DNA of 64,000 nt. Source: Daphnia carinata. Taxonomy: Eukaryota; Arthropoda; Branchiopoda; Diplostraca; Daphniidae. Positions 47,947-61,248 of this stretch are shown here, one piece after another (position 1 is the first letter of the stretch; each line of letters begins with the position of its first letter). A program made the position numbers and the translations under genes. Where the stretch lies: contig NC_081337.1 in assembly GCF_022539665.2 (NCBI RefSeq), forward strand, positions 5,742,679 through 5,806,678, given 5' to 3'. The notes beneath the pieces are model-generated. The model did not search any database, was not told the DNA's origin, and saw nothing but the letters and a program-made list of their open reading frames with translations.

Positions 47947-49822
47947 CCAAACAAGAAATGCCGCTCGTTCACAATAGTTTTTCAAACCTGCTGGACACTT
48001 ACACGCACTTTTTTTTTTCATCCCATCCCTTTTTTTCGGATTTCATGATGCGTTGGGCTTTTTTTTTTTTTTCTCCTTTCATTCATTCTTTCGGTTACTA
48101 TTATTATTTATTATTATTCAGAATATTTTTTTTTGCCCATGTTTTTCATGTGCGAAATCGGCCAATACCCTCCTCCACCCCCTTTTTTTTTTACTTCCTA
48201 TACATAGACGACTCGGGTTCCGCTGTGTTGGTTGAAGGTTCCGAAACGAAGGTCAAGCCCTTGTTGTGAGTTCCTGACCACATCTCTTTTTAGTAGTAAA
48301 AAATAAAAAATAATTTTTTTTTTAAGGGTGAAAGGGTTATTCTTTCTTCTATTCTTTTCCTTGTATATTCCGGTCGTCCAAATAATAGGCGACAATGAAC
48401 CGTCGCAGATTGGGGAAGGGTGTAGTGAAGCCAAGGCTGGAGAGAAGCTTGTTGCTCTTGTTGGCGGGGGTGGTCGCCAGTTGGAACAAACACCAAAAGT
48501 GAAGTGAACTCCCATCTAGAAAAAAGAAGAGAATTGGTGGAACATACGAGAGAGGGTGGGGGAGAAAAAAAAAAGGAAGTTAAATAAAATTTAAAAAAAA
48601 AAAAAAACCACTGGTGTGTGGCAGATGCTCCACAGCCCCATCAATGTGTCCTCGTTGCCCAGCCGGCCAGCACCAACTTTGATCGCAACGTTCAAACACT
48701 TGAAGTTGAGGAAAGATCCCCGTAGGCATGTAGCCGTTATTGCCCACACTATAACACGTCGTCATGATCCAACGCTCCACATACACAAGTCTTGAAAACA
48801 CGCATGTTGATTGCATTTAATTAATCGAATTTCAATACGGCGAAGGGGAGATATATAGCCCAAGGACAACTTGTTGGTATTTTTTAAACATCCGCAAGCG
48901 AATGCAAATTCTGATTACCAGTTTGGATCATTATGTTTTTCTTGAAATCACCTTTGTTTGAATGGTAATTTCAATGACAATGTAGTGCATTATAAAAGGA
49001 TTATTTGCATGCAAATCAAACTGGTTGCGACCGATAATTTTTTTTTTTATTTTGAAAATGGATTGGGGCTTGCATTAGCTCATGGCGGCATCGGTGCATG
49101 ATGAAGGTCTCATCATTGGGGTGGGGGATGAACTGTCTAAACAAAAACAAAACTTGGAAGGTCGTCCCCCTAAATCATTTAAACATTTCATTCAATTCAT
49201 TTCTCTCAAAACTTAATGTTGATGGAGCACAATATAATAATATACAATGTGAATATATTTCATCATCATTCAGCATGAGAGTTTTCAGAGCATTGAAGAG
49301 ATGAGATAGGGAAAGAGAGAAGAGGGGGGTGGGCAGTTTGAAATAAATGAACATATGCCGTATCCCCCCACCGGTTCGGGAGGGGTTTCTTCTTTCACAG
49401 CGTACAGCGTCCGATGGTGTGTGTGTGTGTGCGTAAAAAGGAATTAGCGGTTGAATAAGTGATGTGTGTGCTGGAATTGTATGGACTGCAGGAATTAAAT
49501 ACATCTATTGCATTTAACGATGAGGGGGAGATAGTAACAGAGAGGGAGAAAAAAAAAAACTCTTACCCATATTGCTATATGCATCCCTTCCTCCTCATCA
49601 TCGGTGTGTGTGTGTTATGTGGAGAAATGCAAGTCGTCCTGACCGGAGCCGCGCCATCTGTCGCGTGGCGGCTGTTAGTCTCTTTTTCTCCCTTCGCTTG
49701 TGCTGCGCGCAAGGTTTCCTTTTATTTTTTGTATTTTTTTTTTTTTTTTCTCTTACATTTTTATCTATAAGTTGGATAGAAATTTTTTTTTTCCCTTTTC
49801 TAGACTGGAAAACAGTAGGTGG

Positions 49823-49825
<3 letters not shown>

Positions 49826-49857
<32 letters not shown>
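49826..49857. repeat. GT microsatellite
   Basis: About sixteen GT units; the neighbouring CA-rich stretch near 50004-50030 could pair with it in a transcript. Confidence 0.9.
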
Positions 49858-49860
<3 letters not shown>

Positions 49861-51278
49861 CAAAAAAAAAAGACGGGACTGTGGGGTGGATTCGACACAC
49901 ACAACATATGCAGGTGAGGGGGTGGAGGAATTAAAGAGCAGAAGGCAGCAAACGTATTAGTATACTGTGTGTAAAAAAAAAAAATGGGGGAAAGAAGGGG
50001 AAATACACACACAGACACACACACACACACGAAAAAGTAACTTTTTTTCTTATGGGGGTTTATTTTATTTCTGTTTTTCTTTATTTGGGAAACCCAGCGA
50101 GTTGAAATGGTATAGCCACGCGCCGTTAAAGTCGCATCATGATGCGATACATGTACGAGGGAGTTTATATTTACATAAAAGGTTTCTCTCTGTTTTTGTA
50201 ATGATGGCCACTACTGAGCAGCCATATTTTTTTTTTCTATCTATTTGGAATTGTTTTGTTTTTATTTTGAAATTTGATCATTGAGATGTTGCTATCCATT
50301 AAGGCGAACAATCAACTGTCGATGAACGACCGATTCCTAGTGGTGATAAATTTGAATAGTTTAGGGAACGATTGAGAGATCCAACTTGACAGCTGTTCGT
50401 TTCAATTTGAGCATTTCCGTTGATTTTTGCCCTCGTCTAATTCCCATTTCGACATTCACTTTCATCGCACGTTTCCTTTCTTCGAGCAATTTTCCGTTTT
50501 GAATACGGAATCAAGCCGGAGAGCTACTTGTTGCTGGCCTCATGAATTTCGAGAACAAATCGACGGTTAGATCAATCATGAAGGAAAAGAAAGGCCGAAT
50601 TTTCTTTGGTCGATGATCGATCTGCCGGACACGCTGAGTGACGCGGAGCAAAACGAATAGCGACGAAACAATATGAATTTGATTAGCAGAGCCCGTTCAA
50701 TAAGAAAAAGGCGTGACCTTTTTTTTTTTTTTTTTTTTCATTTTCTTTTTTTTATCGTTAGTTGAAAGATAGGGGGGAGGTGTAGGTTATAATTCAGACA
50801 GTAGAATCCCTCCCCACTGTGTGTGCCATCCATCGGCAGTAGTTGGTGGTATTTATAGCGCGCGTGACTTTGATGGATCATCAGGTTGTTCTGCTATGCC
50901 CTCCCACTCAACATCCGCAGTTCCGGTTCGCTCTTCTTTCCTCCTTCTGTCTCGGACATGCGGCATTCACCCGTTTTGTGTTCATACGGGTCGAAGGTTA
51001 AATGGTTTTCATGATGGCCACTGCGTCTAGACGGACTGGACGTAGGGCAGTATCGCGTTACGAAATCATTAGTGACGTAAAGGTTACGCTTGATTAACAT
51101 GAAAAAACAACTGAATTTTTTTATATCGTCCTCCTGAAAAGGGCATTCCCGTCTTCGTAACGGGATTTTGTTCGTAATGGAAAGCCGCGATATGCACAGA
51201 TGGCCCATAGTTGACCGAGACTTTTTTAAATGTTGAAATTTGAAGTGAAAGGTGGATTTTCGCCATGCTGTTTTTTTG

Positions 51279-51285
51279 TTTTTTT

Positions 51286-51316
<31 letters not shown>

Positions 51317-51317
51317 G
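51279..51317. repeat. T17-G22 homopolymer junction
   Basis: 17 T (51279-51295) are followed directly by 22 G (51296-51317), then by two copies of CAGGCACGGCGTAGGG. The G run could form a quadruplex and is also a common place for assembly or sequencing error. Confidence 0.85.
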
Positions 51318-54300
51318 CGGCAGGCACGGCGTAGGGGGGCAGGCACGGCGTAGGGTCGTCGCTGTTTGCGGTGGGGAAACCGAATAAATGCTGGCAGCAT
51401 TTGGGTTCTAAAATATAAAAAGTTGGCTTCATCCTTATTCTATTTGTTCACTTAATTGGGGGCTTCTCAACTTGGAATGTTTTGTATCTGCGTTTTGTTC
51501 ATCTCTAACTTATTGTTTGTGCGCATGAAATGGAGCAGCGCCATTCGTCTCAGTTGGGGGCTTCCACATTCAAAAGGATTTGTCTCTATTAATGATATTT
51601 TGTGATGTTGAACATTCAAACCTTTTTGTTTTTTCTTTAACGTTTATCAGCGCTGTTCGGTTGTTTAGGCGAGCAGTCGCGTCATGATTCAAATGATGAA
51701 TGCATTTCATTCCGTGAGCAACACATTTCGTTTGAGAGTCTGCTTAGTCATTTATTTGTTTCCCCCCTTCTTTTTTTTTTGTGTGTCCTATTTTAATACT
51801 CCCCCACTTTTTTTTTTTCCTCTTCATTTTCCTACAAATATAATCAAACAAAGATAACGCTCACCTGGAGCCCTGCAGTCATTTGTTGTAAAGGCAAAAG
51901 GTGTTTGAGCGGGGTTTCTTTTACCGAAATACAATTATGAGGGACTCGTTCGGCTCGTTCATCGAAGCGTGCCGCCTTGCCTACGTCTGACATCGTCTCC
52001 TATTATCCAACAGATTCTATCTCAATGTTTTATCCTATATCGATACGGGCATTCGATTAGATTCCAATTGACGAATGTGCAGTCGTATCACTCGAACGAC
52101 CTCGAATATTTTTAAAAAAATAAATTTTTGTTCTTGTTGGCTGAAACTTTGGGGCAATAAGGGGGGAGTCCCTTGACTTGTTGAAATGGTTTCAATGTTA
52201 AAACCGCAGTAGACACGCGTCGGTGGTCAGCCCGAAAAGAATAAAAATATTGAGATGGCGGGGCTACTCGGCGGGCGGGAGCGTGTGCGCAACCGCGCAC
52301 CTTGGCCCAGGGTTAATTGACCGCAGAAGCTATTTGCTCATTGCTACTTTGCCTTATACATCTACGATGTAGTATGTATTTTTCTTCTTCTCTCTTTTAA
52401 ACGTGTAGTTAAAAGATGTGTGCGACGTCTCTAAGGCTATCGTGTGTTTGAAAATTGGCTGCCTCAAGCGTCGCTCCTGGCTTGATTGGCTACTGGCGTC
52501 GACGAAAAATCGTGTTTTTGTTGTTTCACCCTCCCTTTCCTTCAAAAAAAAAAATGAGGAAAAAAACGAAAACAGGATCTTGTAATTTTTGTATGTCTGT
52601 AGTGTACATACGATTTTACGATTTTTCTTAAGTATAGAGTGAACAAAAAAGAAAAAAAAAGAGACCGCCAAATGACGGCGGCGATACGGGCCGATACACA
52701 TCTCTCGATACGACGCCTTGCTCTGTCGAAGAGACGTCGAGAAAATGTTGAAATTTCGAACGTGTCTGAATCGATTGTTGTAATAAGATATGAGGAGGAA
52801 TCTAACTGTCGATAAAAGTGAAAAGTGAGTGATAATAAAAACGTGTGGCGGTGTAGTAGCGACTTGTAGATTGACGGATTGGATTATTCCATCTTTTTTT
52901 TTTGTTTTGTTTTATTGTTCTTGGGGCTTTTCCAGGTATTATTTGTTTTTCTCCTCGGTTTTTCAAGAAGTGGTTTGACATTTGCGGCACATGTATCCGT
53001 GGAGGTCTTTTTCGGGAAAAATTTCCTAAATTTCTCACGCTCGCTATTGCCCTTTTTTTTTTTTTCCTCTTGTGGTTAGTCTGCACAGAGGCAATAATAT
53101 CCGACTAGTCGAGTGGCTGCTGTCGATTTTGTAATGCGGATTTCGGCTCGACCAGGTTTTAACGGGCACCGAAAACGAATGACGTCATTTTTGTTGTTGT
53201 TTTTGTCGCATCGCAGATGCCTCAAACCGAAAAGATTTTATTCCGAGAAAAAGGCCGACCACTTGAATTTAATTGGGGGAGACCGCCGTGAATTTCTCGG
53301 TAGTGATCCCTTTAGTTTTTTTTTACACATATCGAAAAATAATAAATAGAAATTGCAATGATTGAAGATGGGGTTGGCACGTAGCGAAGGAAGTTTCAAG
53401 ATTGTTTTAAAGGTGTGCGCTAGCGTACCTGAACGGGCGTTGGCAAGGACAAACGGCACGCGCCAGCAAACTCTTTACCGCAAGATAACTTTTTTTTCTT
53501 CTATCCATCTGTTATGACATCCGTTTTTATTTTATTAATAAAATCCAAAAAATTTGTAATCGTTGAATTCATGAATTCCGAACCATGTTGTGAAATAGGC
53601 TAATTGAAGTAATAATATCGTCTTGATGTCATTTCCTCGAGTTCTTTTGTCTTCCGCTTTTTAAAAAAAATTTAACTTACTTACGCTTAAAACTTTTGTC
53701 GCCCGTTGTTTGTAATGGCTTCAGGAGATTCGGGAGGTTAAGAGGAAATATTTTGTTCTTTTTTTTTTTTTTTTTTTTTATGTCTCTTTTTCAAATTCAA
53801 TTTCCATGCCGTATCCAGTTGATATCCAGTTTTTGTGTGCGTTTTGGCGCCACATTTCATAAGAAAGAAAGTGAGCGGGAAAAATTTAAAAAGAATAAAA
53901 TGTTTGGGAGAACCCGTTGGAGAAGGGAAAGGATGACGCTTACAAATTACGAGCATTACATCATTCACAAAAATGAACGTTAAAGCTAACCCCAGTTGAA
54001 ATTTACCCACCCCAATTTTTTTTCTTCTTCTTTCCGCCCTGTTTTGAAGCGCCCGCGCAATGACGTACAGAAGTAAGGGAAAGAAAGCATAAGAAACTGG
54101 TCGCTTACGCGCCTTGTTATGTTCATGCAAACTAGCGGACTTTTCAAGGTTGGCATTGCACCGCTGATGAATTTTGTTTGAAATAGTTTTTTTTTTTTAC
54201 GACGGATGAATTCCTGTTTCATTATCTCATAATGAAGGTACGAACAAGTTGTCTTGTAAATAAAAAAAAAATGTGATTCGATTACGCAGTTCTGATGAAC

Positions 54301-57051
54301 AGAACACCCTGTTTGATGGATCTTGTTCCTTTCCTATTTTTTTACTTGCATGTTGACGGCTAACGGAACTGGGTTGGAGTCACGCTAATCAACCAAGTTC
54401 AGTTGTTTTTTTTTATATTGAGGACATGAGAGAAATTTTTACAAGAGGTTCAGTTACAGAACGTCTGAACGCGTTTGCCTCGTGCCGGGGCTCGTGCGCT
54501 GCAAGCGGGGCGGCTGACGTTCCCTCTCCTACCGTGATCGTTTAACCGAGTTGCTCACCTGTAACTTTTTTTTTTCGTTGACTTTCGAACGAGAAAAGAG
54601 CTAGGAAATTAGGAGTTCTATTTTTTTTTTTCTTCGAAAACGAAGATACGTGTGTAGAGTGAAATAAGATAAAGAGAAAATAAGGAAGAATATTAACTTC
54701 CCCCCATCGTCAAGTGGCTGCCACATCCTGCCACTGGACTCTCTTTTTCATTTTTTTATTTTTTTATTTTTAAAACCAACTTGGGGTTCATGCCGTCTTT
54801 CTTGGTTCCTTTCTCTTGTTCTTGTCCACTTCTTGGACGGACGAAGAGGGAAAGAAGTGTTTTGTTCCGCTAGCCATCCGTTTCTCTCTTGATATTTTTT
54901 TTTAAGTTGGATATTATTAGAGGCTTTCTTTTTTTTTAATTCGAATTATTTTGCTAGCTAAAGAGTCCAGCGTCACACGGGCGGGACGACCTCTCACCTT
55001 TTTCTTTCTTTCCTTTTTTTTAAATATATTTTTCTAAGCAGACTGACTTTTTTTTGCGTCATAATGACCGCACAAGATAAAAAACACGGCAGAGGGGAAC
55101 GACCAGAGTTATTAGCGGCTGCGTGCATGTCAATAAAAAAAAAGGGAAAAAAAAAACAACAAAACAACGATGACGGGAGCGCATCGTTGAGGTAAAACAA
55201 ACGAGAAAAGAAAAACGACCTCAGTCGATTGCCGCATCGCTAATTTTCTTGCAGATTGTGTCCCCCCGTCGTCGACCGTTGTTTCCACGTATTTTTACTG
55301 TACAAACGTGCGCGTGTGTAACGCTAAAAGGCAGCAGCTGGTTTAGATACTCGACAACTCCAACGCCCCCTCGCAAAGGTGTGTACACCGTCGTCATGTC
55401 TGGGGGTCGCCGTTGTAAATTTTGATTGCGACACACACGTTAGCTTAGCGTAAGACAAGTAGAATTGTTTGTTCGCAAAGTTTGGAAGGCAAGCAAGAAG
55501 GGAAAGGAATGAACATAAAAAGTGAAATGAAAGATGAAAGCGTAGGGAAAAGGAGGAAGTAGGAAAGGAAAAGAAGGAAGAAACAAGTTGAATAAGAACG
55601 TGGAGAAATGACCGTTTCTAAGGACGTCGGAGCAGCGGTGCGTGATGGCCAAGACGGTCGGCGCCGGTCCACAATAAACAACACGCCATCCTTCTATTTA
55701 TTTGTTAATTTTTTTTTCTTTTGGTCTTTTCCTTACTACCTAATAAACTTTGGAAGAGGGGGGGGGGAGATAAATAGATTGAACAAGTGAATCAGGAAGA
55801 AAAATTGTATCACACGTTTCGTTTTTAAATAGAAAGAGTTTTTAAAAAGTGGTTGTTTATGTCGAGTCCGTATTTCAAATTGATGTGATCTATATTTATA
55901 ATATAACCCTTTTGGTGGGGTTATTGGTGTTTTGCCGCGTTATTGAATAACGGTGTTTTTTTTTAATTCGAATTAAAGTCTAGTCTATAGATTTAAGTAC
56001 GAAGGGTGAGTTGGAAGCACGCGCTGGTCGCTAACCATTCACAGCACGAAAGCATTTTGTTTAAGGTATTAACAGTTCTCCTATGACAGATTATTATTAC
56101 AAACACATCACACACAAAAAAGAGGGGCTTTCGATTTGCATCTTGTCGGATCAATTTCATAATGGGAGTCTGGTCCGTTTGGCCGTTTACTTTTTTTTTT
56201 TTTGTTCCACAAACTAAAGAGGTAAGACAAACAAATGCGCATCAATGGAACTACACGTTGGTATTTGGTTAGAGCAGTTGGGGAAGGACGGGGTGATTGA
56301 ATGCGCTGATCGAACGATAACCAATGGTGGCTCGTGCAAGCGGTTGCTATAGGAACTCTTGTGTTTTGGCGCGCGTCTCTAGCGTCGCTGGCGTCCAATT
56401 TGAAAAATAAAAGGTGGTGGTGGGGGGGGGAGAAGAGAAAACATAATAACTGAAAATCGTGGGGGGTTAGAAAAGAGGGGGTGTTTGGAGAATGGAAACA
56501 ACCGACGGACCATCTGCCGCTATTTTCAAACAGTCATATTCGAAAGGCACGAGAGAAAGAGAAGTAGAGGGAACATTCGAGCACACTTTTTTTTTAAGAG
56601 AACGCGCGCGCCATCACAGAAATAACACTATAGCAACTTTGAACCCCCCCCCTCCACCTACACCACTCGTTCAAAACATTTCCCTTCGTTTTTTTTTCTA
56701 GTTTGTTCGATCTGACATTTCACCTTTTAATTCGAATTTTTTTAAATTCTATTATTCTTCCTTATTCGAATTTCTTTTTCGAATGTTTTAGGCTATTTCC
56801 TTTTACTCATTTTTAAAATTCGTTCCTTGAATGAACCTTCTTGTGGAATTTCACATTGTTGAATGTTGTAACTTGTTGATTTGACCTCTCAAAGCGAAGC
56901 ATTTCGCTATGGCATTCTTTTTGATTGGCCACGTCAGTCAGTGCGGATGACGTGTTCAAAAAAAAAAATTACTTGAATAATTGATTGAATTGAATTTCAT
57001 CATTCCACCGATATAACGTGTAGAGTTATGCGTATGGGGGTCTCCCCGGTA

Positions 57052-57057
57052 CAGCTG
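57052..57057. promoter_or_regulatory. E-box CAGCTG upstream of the proneural gene
   Basis: CAGCTG is a binding core for Achaete-Scute/Daughterless dimers; it sits about 155 bp before the TATA box. A CACGTG E-box is at 57173-57178. Functional use is inferred from position only. Confidence 0.35.
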
Positions 57058-57208
57058 TTCAGCCCCCCTAACTTTCCCCGCGCAAAGGCCCGTCACACCA
57101 CTAGCACACGCTTCTGCCACGCGCGGATTTCTCTCTCTCCATTGAACTTCCCCCTCCTCCCACTCCGCCCATCACGTGGGGGACGATCAAAAGTTGAAAG
57201 AAAAGGGA

Positions 57209-57216
57209 TATAAATA
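57209..57216 (+). promoter_or_regulatory. TATA box of the achaete-scute homolog
   Basis: TATAAATA, a consensus TATA box on the plus strand about 680 bp before the ATG at 57887. Transcription would start near 57240 and give a leader of about 650 nt. Confidence 0.5.
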
Positions 57217-57886
57217 TACGATTTTCTTTTGATAGATTATATAATCCATGGCAAAGTTTTCAACTTTGAAAATTCAAAGTACAGAGGGGGGGGGGGGTGC
57301 TCAAGGGGGAGGATACCTTATCGTTATTGAAAAGTGGAGGGGGGAACGATAGTGAAATGGATGGAATAGCGCCGCAATTCAACACACAAAAAGCTCTGAA
57401 ATGAAAATGGAACTGAATACGATCCGGAGGAGCGCGGGCCTACAACATGGAGCTCCATGGATGGCGGAATGTTTCACGCACACACATATGGGATGCAAAA
57501 TCGAAAAAAAAAATAAAAGGAAAGAGGAAGATACAGAGAGGTTGGGTAGATGGAGGGGGGATTTCGATAGCGACGCCTATGGACGCCTTGTCCCCCCCCT
57601 TATTTGCCATTGTGCATGGAGAGAGTGGATGATAGGAAAGCGAAAAAAAAAAAAAGAGGGAGGGGTTGCCCAACGGTTTCCATCCGACGACCGTTTTTGT
57701 ATTGCGGCACAGAACGTCATTCGATCGCAGCGGAATCGGTCGCGCGCGCGCGCTTTGCCATCTCCGATTTCCGTTTTCACATTTTTTTTTCCCTCTTCTT
57801 CTCCTCGAAGAAACCGAAAGGACAAGTTTTGTTTTCATCCCTCAACGACGTCGAGTGTTTATTGTTTTCTTTTCAATTCGGCTGCC

Positions 57887-59005
57887 ATGAGTCAATCAAG
57901 CAAATTCAACATTCTGCAACCTTCTTTCGGCCACGCCAACAACCGCTTAATTCCGCATCAACAATCGAATTCTGTCGACAATCTGAAAGCCGAAGCTTCG
58001 CCACTTCAGCGCTCCACCGTCCGCAAGAGTTTCAAGCGCAAACTACCGCAGCAAAATTTGCCTGTCCGCGATACCAAAGCGGAATGCAAATCGCCTGTTT
58101 CAACCCAACAGCCATCCTCTTCGTTCGATGTTGGGTCATGCGCAGGACGGGTGGGCACGAAAAATAGTTTGGGGCCGGATCCGCCAGCTTCCGTAGCCCG
58201 TCGCAATGCCCGAGAACGCAACCGCGTTAAGCAAGTCAACACGGGTTTCGCCGTGCTGCGCCAACACATTCCCGTCCTGTGCGGCTCGGTTATCGTCTAC
58301 GGAGGATCGCCGCAATGTTCCGAATCGTCTTCGTCGTCATCTTCGTCTTCTTCCTCGTCTTCCGTTTCATCGCCTCCGGCCAGCGGTCGATGCAAGAAGA
58401 ACAAGATGAGCAAAGTGGAGACTTTGCGCTGCGCCGTCGAGTACATCCGCAATTTGGAGAAGCTCCTGGCAACGGGCGGTGATGCGGAAGCGGAACAAGA
58501 TCAGTTGGCCATCAAAGAGGAGCCTTTGGATTGTTTATCGTACGAGCTGGATGTTGCCGTCGGATCACCGTCGATACAAGAATCGCGCGAAAATATTTCG
58601 CCTTTTGAAATAGCTGGACTCTCGACATCCGCCAATGATTTGTCGGGTTTCTACGATTCGAGCTCTTCGCCGGAATCGCAAAGCCCCGACGTTCATCAAC
58701 ACTCACAAAATCAGCGGTTTCTTTTCCCTTTTTTGATGGACACGTCGCCGACCACCCTGCCACCCAACGGCGAACAAAAACGAATCAAAATGGAGCCAGA
58801 TTCGGATGCTGCTGCCATGTTCAAACAAGAACTGTTGCGCTCTCTTTCCTGCTGGAACAGATCAGATCAAGAGCAGCAACCATTGCCGGAGCTGCTGCTG
58901 GATCATGCAGGGCAATCGGAGCAGCAACACAATTCGGCCATGCAAAACATATCGGATCATAGCCTGCTCGAATCGCTCAACAGCTGGTGGGGTTCCAGTC
59001 TCTAG
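57887..59005 (+). CDS. ASH: Achaete-scute/asense family bHLH proneural factor
   Basis: Proneural transcription factor binding E-boxes as a dimer with Daughterless to start neural precursor fate. The gene is intronless, as usual for this family: 372 residues from ATG 57887 (context gctgccATGA). The bHLH lies at about residues 103-195: [18 protein letters not shown] (basic region), [10 protein letters not shown] (helix 1), a 44-residue loop containing 13 consecutive Ser, then [20 protein letters not shown] (helix 2). ASCL1-type proteins have a loop of about nine residues; asense proteins have a longer one, so asense-like is the likelier subgroup. The acidic/Ser-rich C-terminus ends in [13 protein letters not shown], resembling the family's C-terminal D-I-S-W motif. 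The frame is open upstream to 57401 (162 more codons), which I treat as leader. Confidence 0.93.
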   Translation: MSQSSKFNILQPSFGHANNRLIPHQQSNSVDNLKAEASPLQRSTVRKSFKRKLPQQNLPVRDTKAECKSPVSTQQPSSSFDVGSCAGRVGTKNSLGPDPPASVARRNARERNRVKQVNTGFAVLRQHIPVLCGSVIVYGGSPQCSESSSSSSSSSSSSSVSSPPASGRCKKNKMSKVETLRCAVEYIRNLEKLLATGGDAEAEQDQLAIKEEPLDCLSYELDVAVGSPSIQESRENISPFEIAGLSTSANDLSGFYDSSSSPESQSPDVHQHSQNQRFLFPFLMDTSPTTLPPNGEQKRIKMEPDSDAAAMFKQELLRSLSCWNRSDQEQQPLPELLLDHAGQSEQQHNSAMQNISDHSLLESLNSWWGSSL

Positions 59006-61211
59006 GAAAGATCCCTGTCCCCCACCCGTACCTTCTTTTTTTTTTTTACTGCTTTCATCCGCTAATTCGTCCATCCATACGTTTCATCTTATCCTTTTTC
59101 GAAGATGAATAAGACAGCGCGCCCCCTTGGCTGGTCTTCTGTTCTTTCATGTTGTTGTACATAAATCGCATCACGGTCGCTCAAATCTGGTCCCGCACAT
59201 CGATTTTTTTCAATCGGAGCAATGAAAATCTCTCGAGAACCATTACACGTTGTATCATATTACTTGCGCACGCTGACTTATCCATTGATCATTTTTTATA
59301 CGTATTTCTTTTTTGAATTTTTACACAAATACATTTGTTTTTTTAAACAATAACAAAAGGTTGAAAGGCATTCGCGCCCTTTCGTATTTCGAATTTTGTC
59401 TTTTAACCGACGACAGGACGCGCTAACTTAATCATTTCTAGCTTTTTTTAACGGCACTTTCTTATGAAATGTTGCCTTACGTATTGTTGAGTTTTCTTTT
59501 TCTTTGGTTATTCTTAAAATATTGACGTTCTTTTTGGTGCTTTGTTGAGAGAGACATTCTTCTTTCGCGCGCCACACACTCGTTTTTGGAATCCTTTTTT
59601 TTTTTCCCCATTCTATTCTCTTTTTCATTCACACCATCGCCATTGATAGATTCCTCTTTCCATTTTATATGAAATTTTTATTTTATAAATATACCTATTT
59701 TTCCCCCCTTTTAAAATTTTTTTTTTGATCCATGGCGACCAAAGAAGAAGAAAAGGTCCACGTGAAGGGCGGCACGAGAGACTTCTAAGCCCTTGGCTCA
59801 TAAACTTTGCAGTAGCCCGAAAGATGTAAAGAATCACACTCTTGTCTGTTCCTCCCTTTTTTTTCGTAGCCATGTAAAGCGTTCGGTCTAAAAATAGTTG
59901 AAGCCGACACGATCTCCTAGGATTTTTCTCCTCTTTCGAATCAAAAGAGAAAACGAAAAAAAGATTGGGGGGGCTTTCATCACAAAAGATTGTGTTCCAG
60001 TCCATACACGCTATAGGCAGAGGGGTATAGAGGTGGGGGTCCCTTTCCTTCGGTGGGGGTAGAATGGGAACCACCCCGAGCAAGGGAAAATTTCTGTTAT
60101 GCGTGTCCACCACCTTCTGATATAACATTTATATAAATGCACATTTTATTGCACGGATTGCTGTAAACTCTATGGGAAATTGGAGCTGATTGTAGCGAAA
60201 ATGAACGATATTAAATCGGCCATTTTCACCCCTCGGTTTCGACTGAATTCTTCACCCTACCCCAACTGTTCTAATTGATTAGACACTCGTTGCGTCATAG
60301 CGCTGCGGCTTGCAACGGGAAACTCTTGAGGTCAAAAAGTTCTTTGCTCTTGTTTGATCTGATTTCATTTTCGCTATGCGATCGCTTTGTCTATATTAAA
60401 ACTTGATTCAGTTCGGTTCAATGAACTGGGAAACTTTTGATCTGATTTTTTTTTTTTTTTTTTATTGTTGTTGGGTTCCCTTTTTAAATTGAATACTGCA
60501 TTATATTTTCTTGAGTTTTGAGCTGATGTTAGTTCAATCGTACGTAACTCAAACTACATTGATCCGCTCATCAATATTCAGTTGTGTTGGTCTCTGTCTG
60601 TTTCTCTTGAATTATTATTATTATTTTTTAAGTATAGAGGGGGTCTGATGGGGGATATGCCAGCAGATATACAAAGTTTTTACTGGTTTCCTTTTACGGA
60701 TCGCGGCTGTATATATCTTACATCATCTCTAAAGGAAAGAAAAAAAAATCTATAAAATACAGAACAGGATGAAAGAAAAAAAAAAAAAGGAGGAATCATT
60801 GTGAGAATGACAAACTTTCAACTGCTCGAAATTCTGTATTTTTTTTTTTCTTTCTGATTCTGATTTTTTTTTTTTTCATTTCTTCATCCTGTTGCCGGTT
60901 AAAAAACATCCATTCAACAAACTTGATGAAGAGTCCAATGGATATGTGTAGCTAGTGTGTAACCCTCGATGAAGGAAAAGGGGGGGATGAAAAAAAAAAA
61001 AATAATAAAATGGGGCAACTGTTTGAAAAGGAATCCTGATCTGGATCTAGTTTTTTTTTTTATTTGAAGAAGGGAGAGAATTTACTTTGTACATAAAACT
61101 GCACACACACTCGAGGAAAAAAAAATCTTCATTTTCGTTAGGTAACGATAAGGGGAGAAATCTATTTTTCAATAGGGAAAAAAAGGGAGAAAACCAGAGA
61201 AAGCCTTACGA

Positions 61212-61248
<37 letters not shown>

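Larger units (their letters stand above)
37236..57200. other. About 20 kb gene-poor region upstream of the achaete-scute gene
   Basis: No conserved protein segment was seen on either strand. The sequence is dense in long A/T homopolymers, GT/CA microsatellites and pyrimidine tracts, and the open frames crossing these runs are low-complexity translations. In an otherwise dense region such a gap beside a proneural gene suggests a regulatory domain, or part of a very large intron for the exons at 36846-37235. Notable structures in it are listed separately. Confidence 0.6.

Noticed and set aside
49800-50030. His/Thr- and Cys/Val-repeat peptides from frames across GT/CA repeats
   Set aside because: These are translations of dinucleotide microsatellites, not proteins.
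57440-58167. Additional open frames around the proneural gene
   Set aside because: They are alternate-frame readings of the same GC-rich coding DNA and leader; only one frame carries the bHLH.
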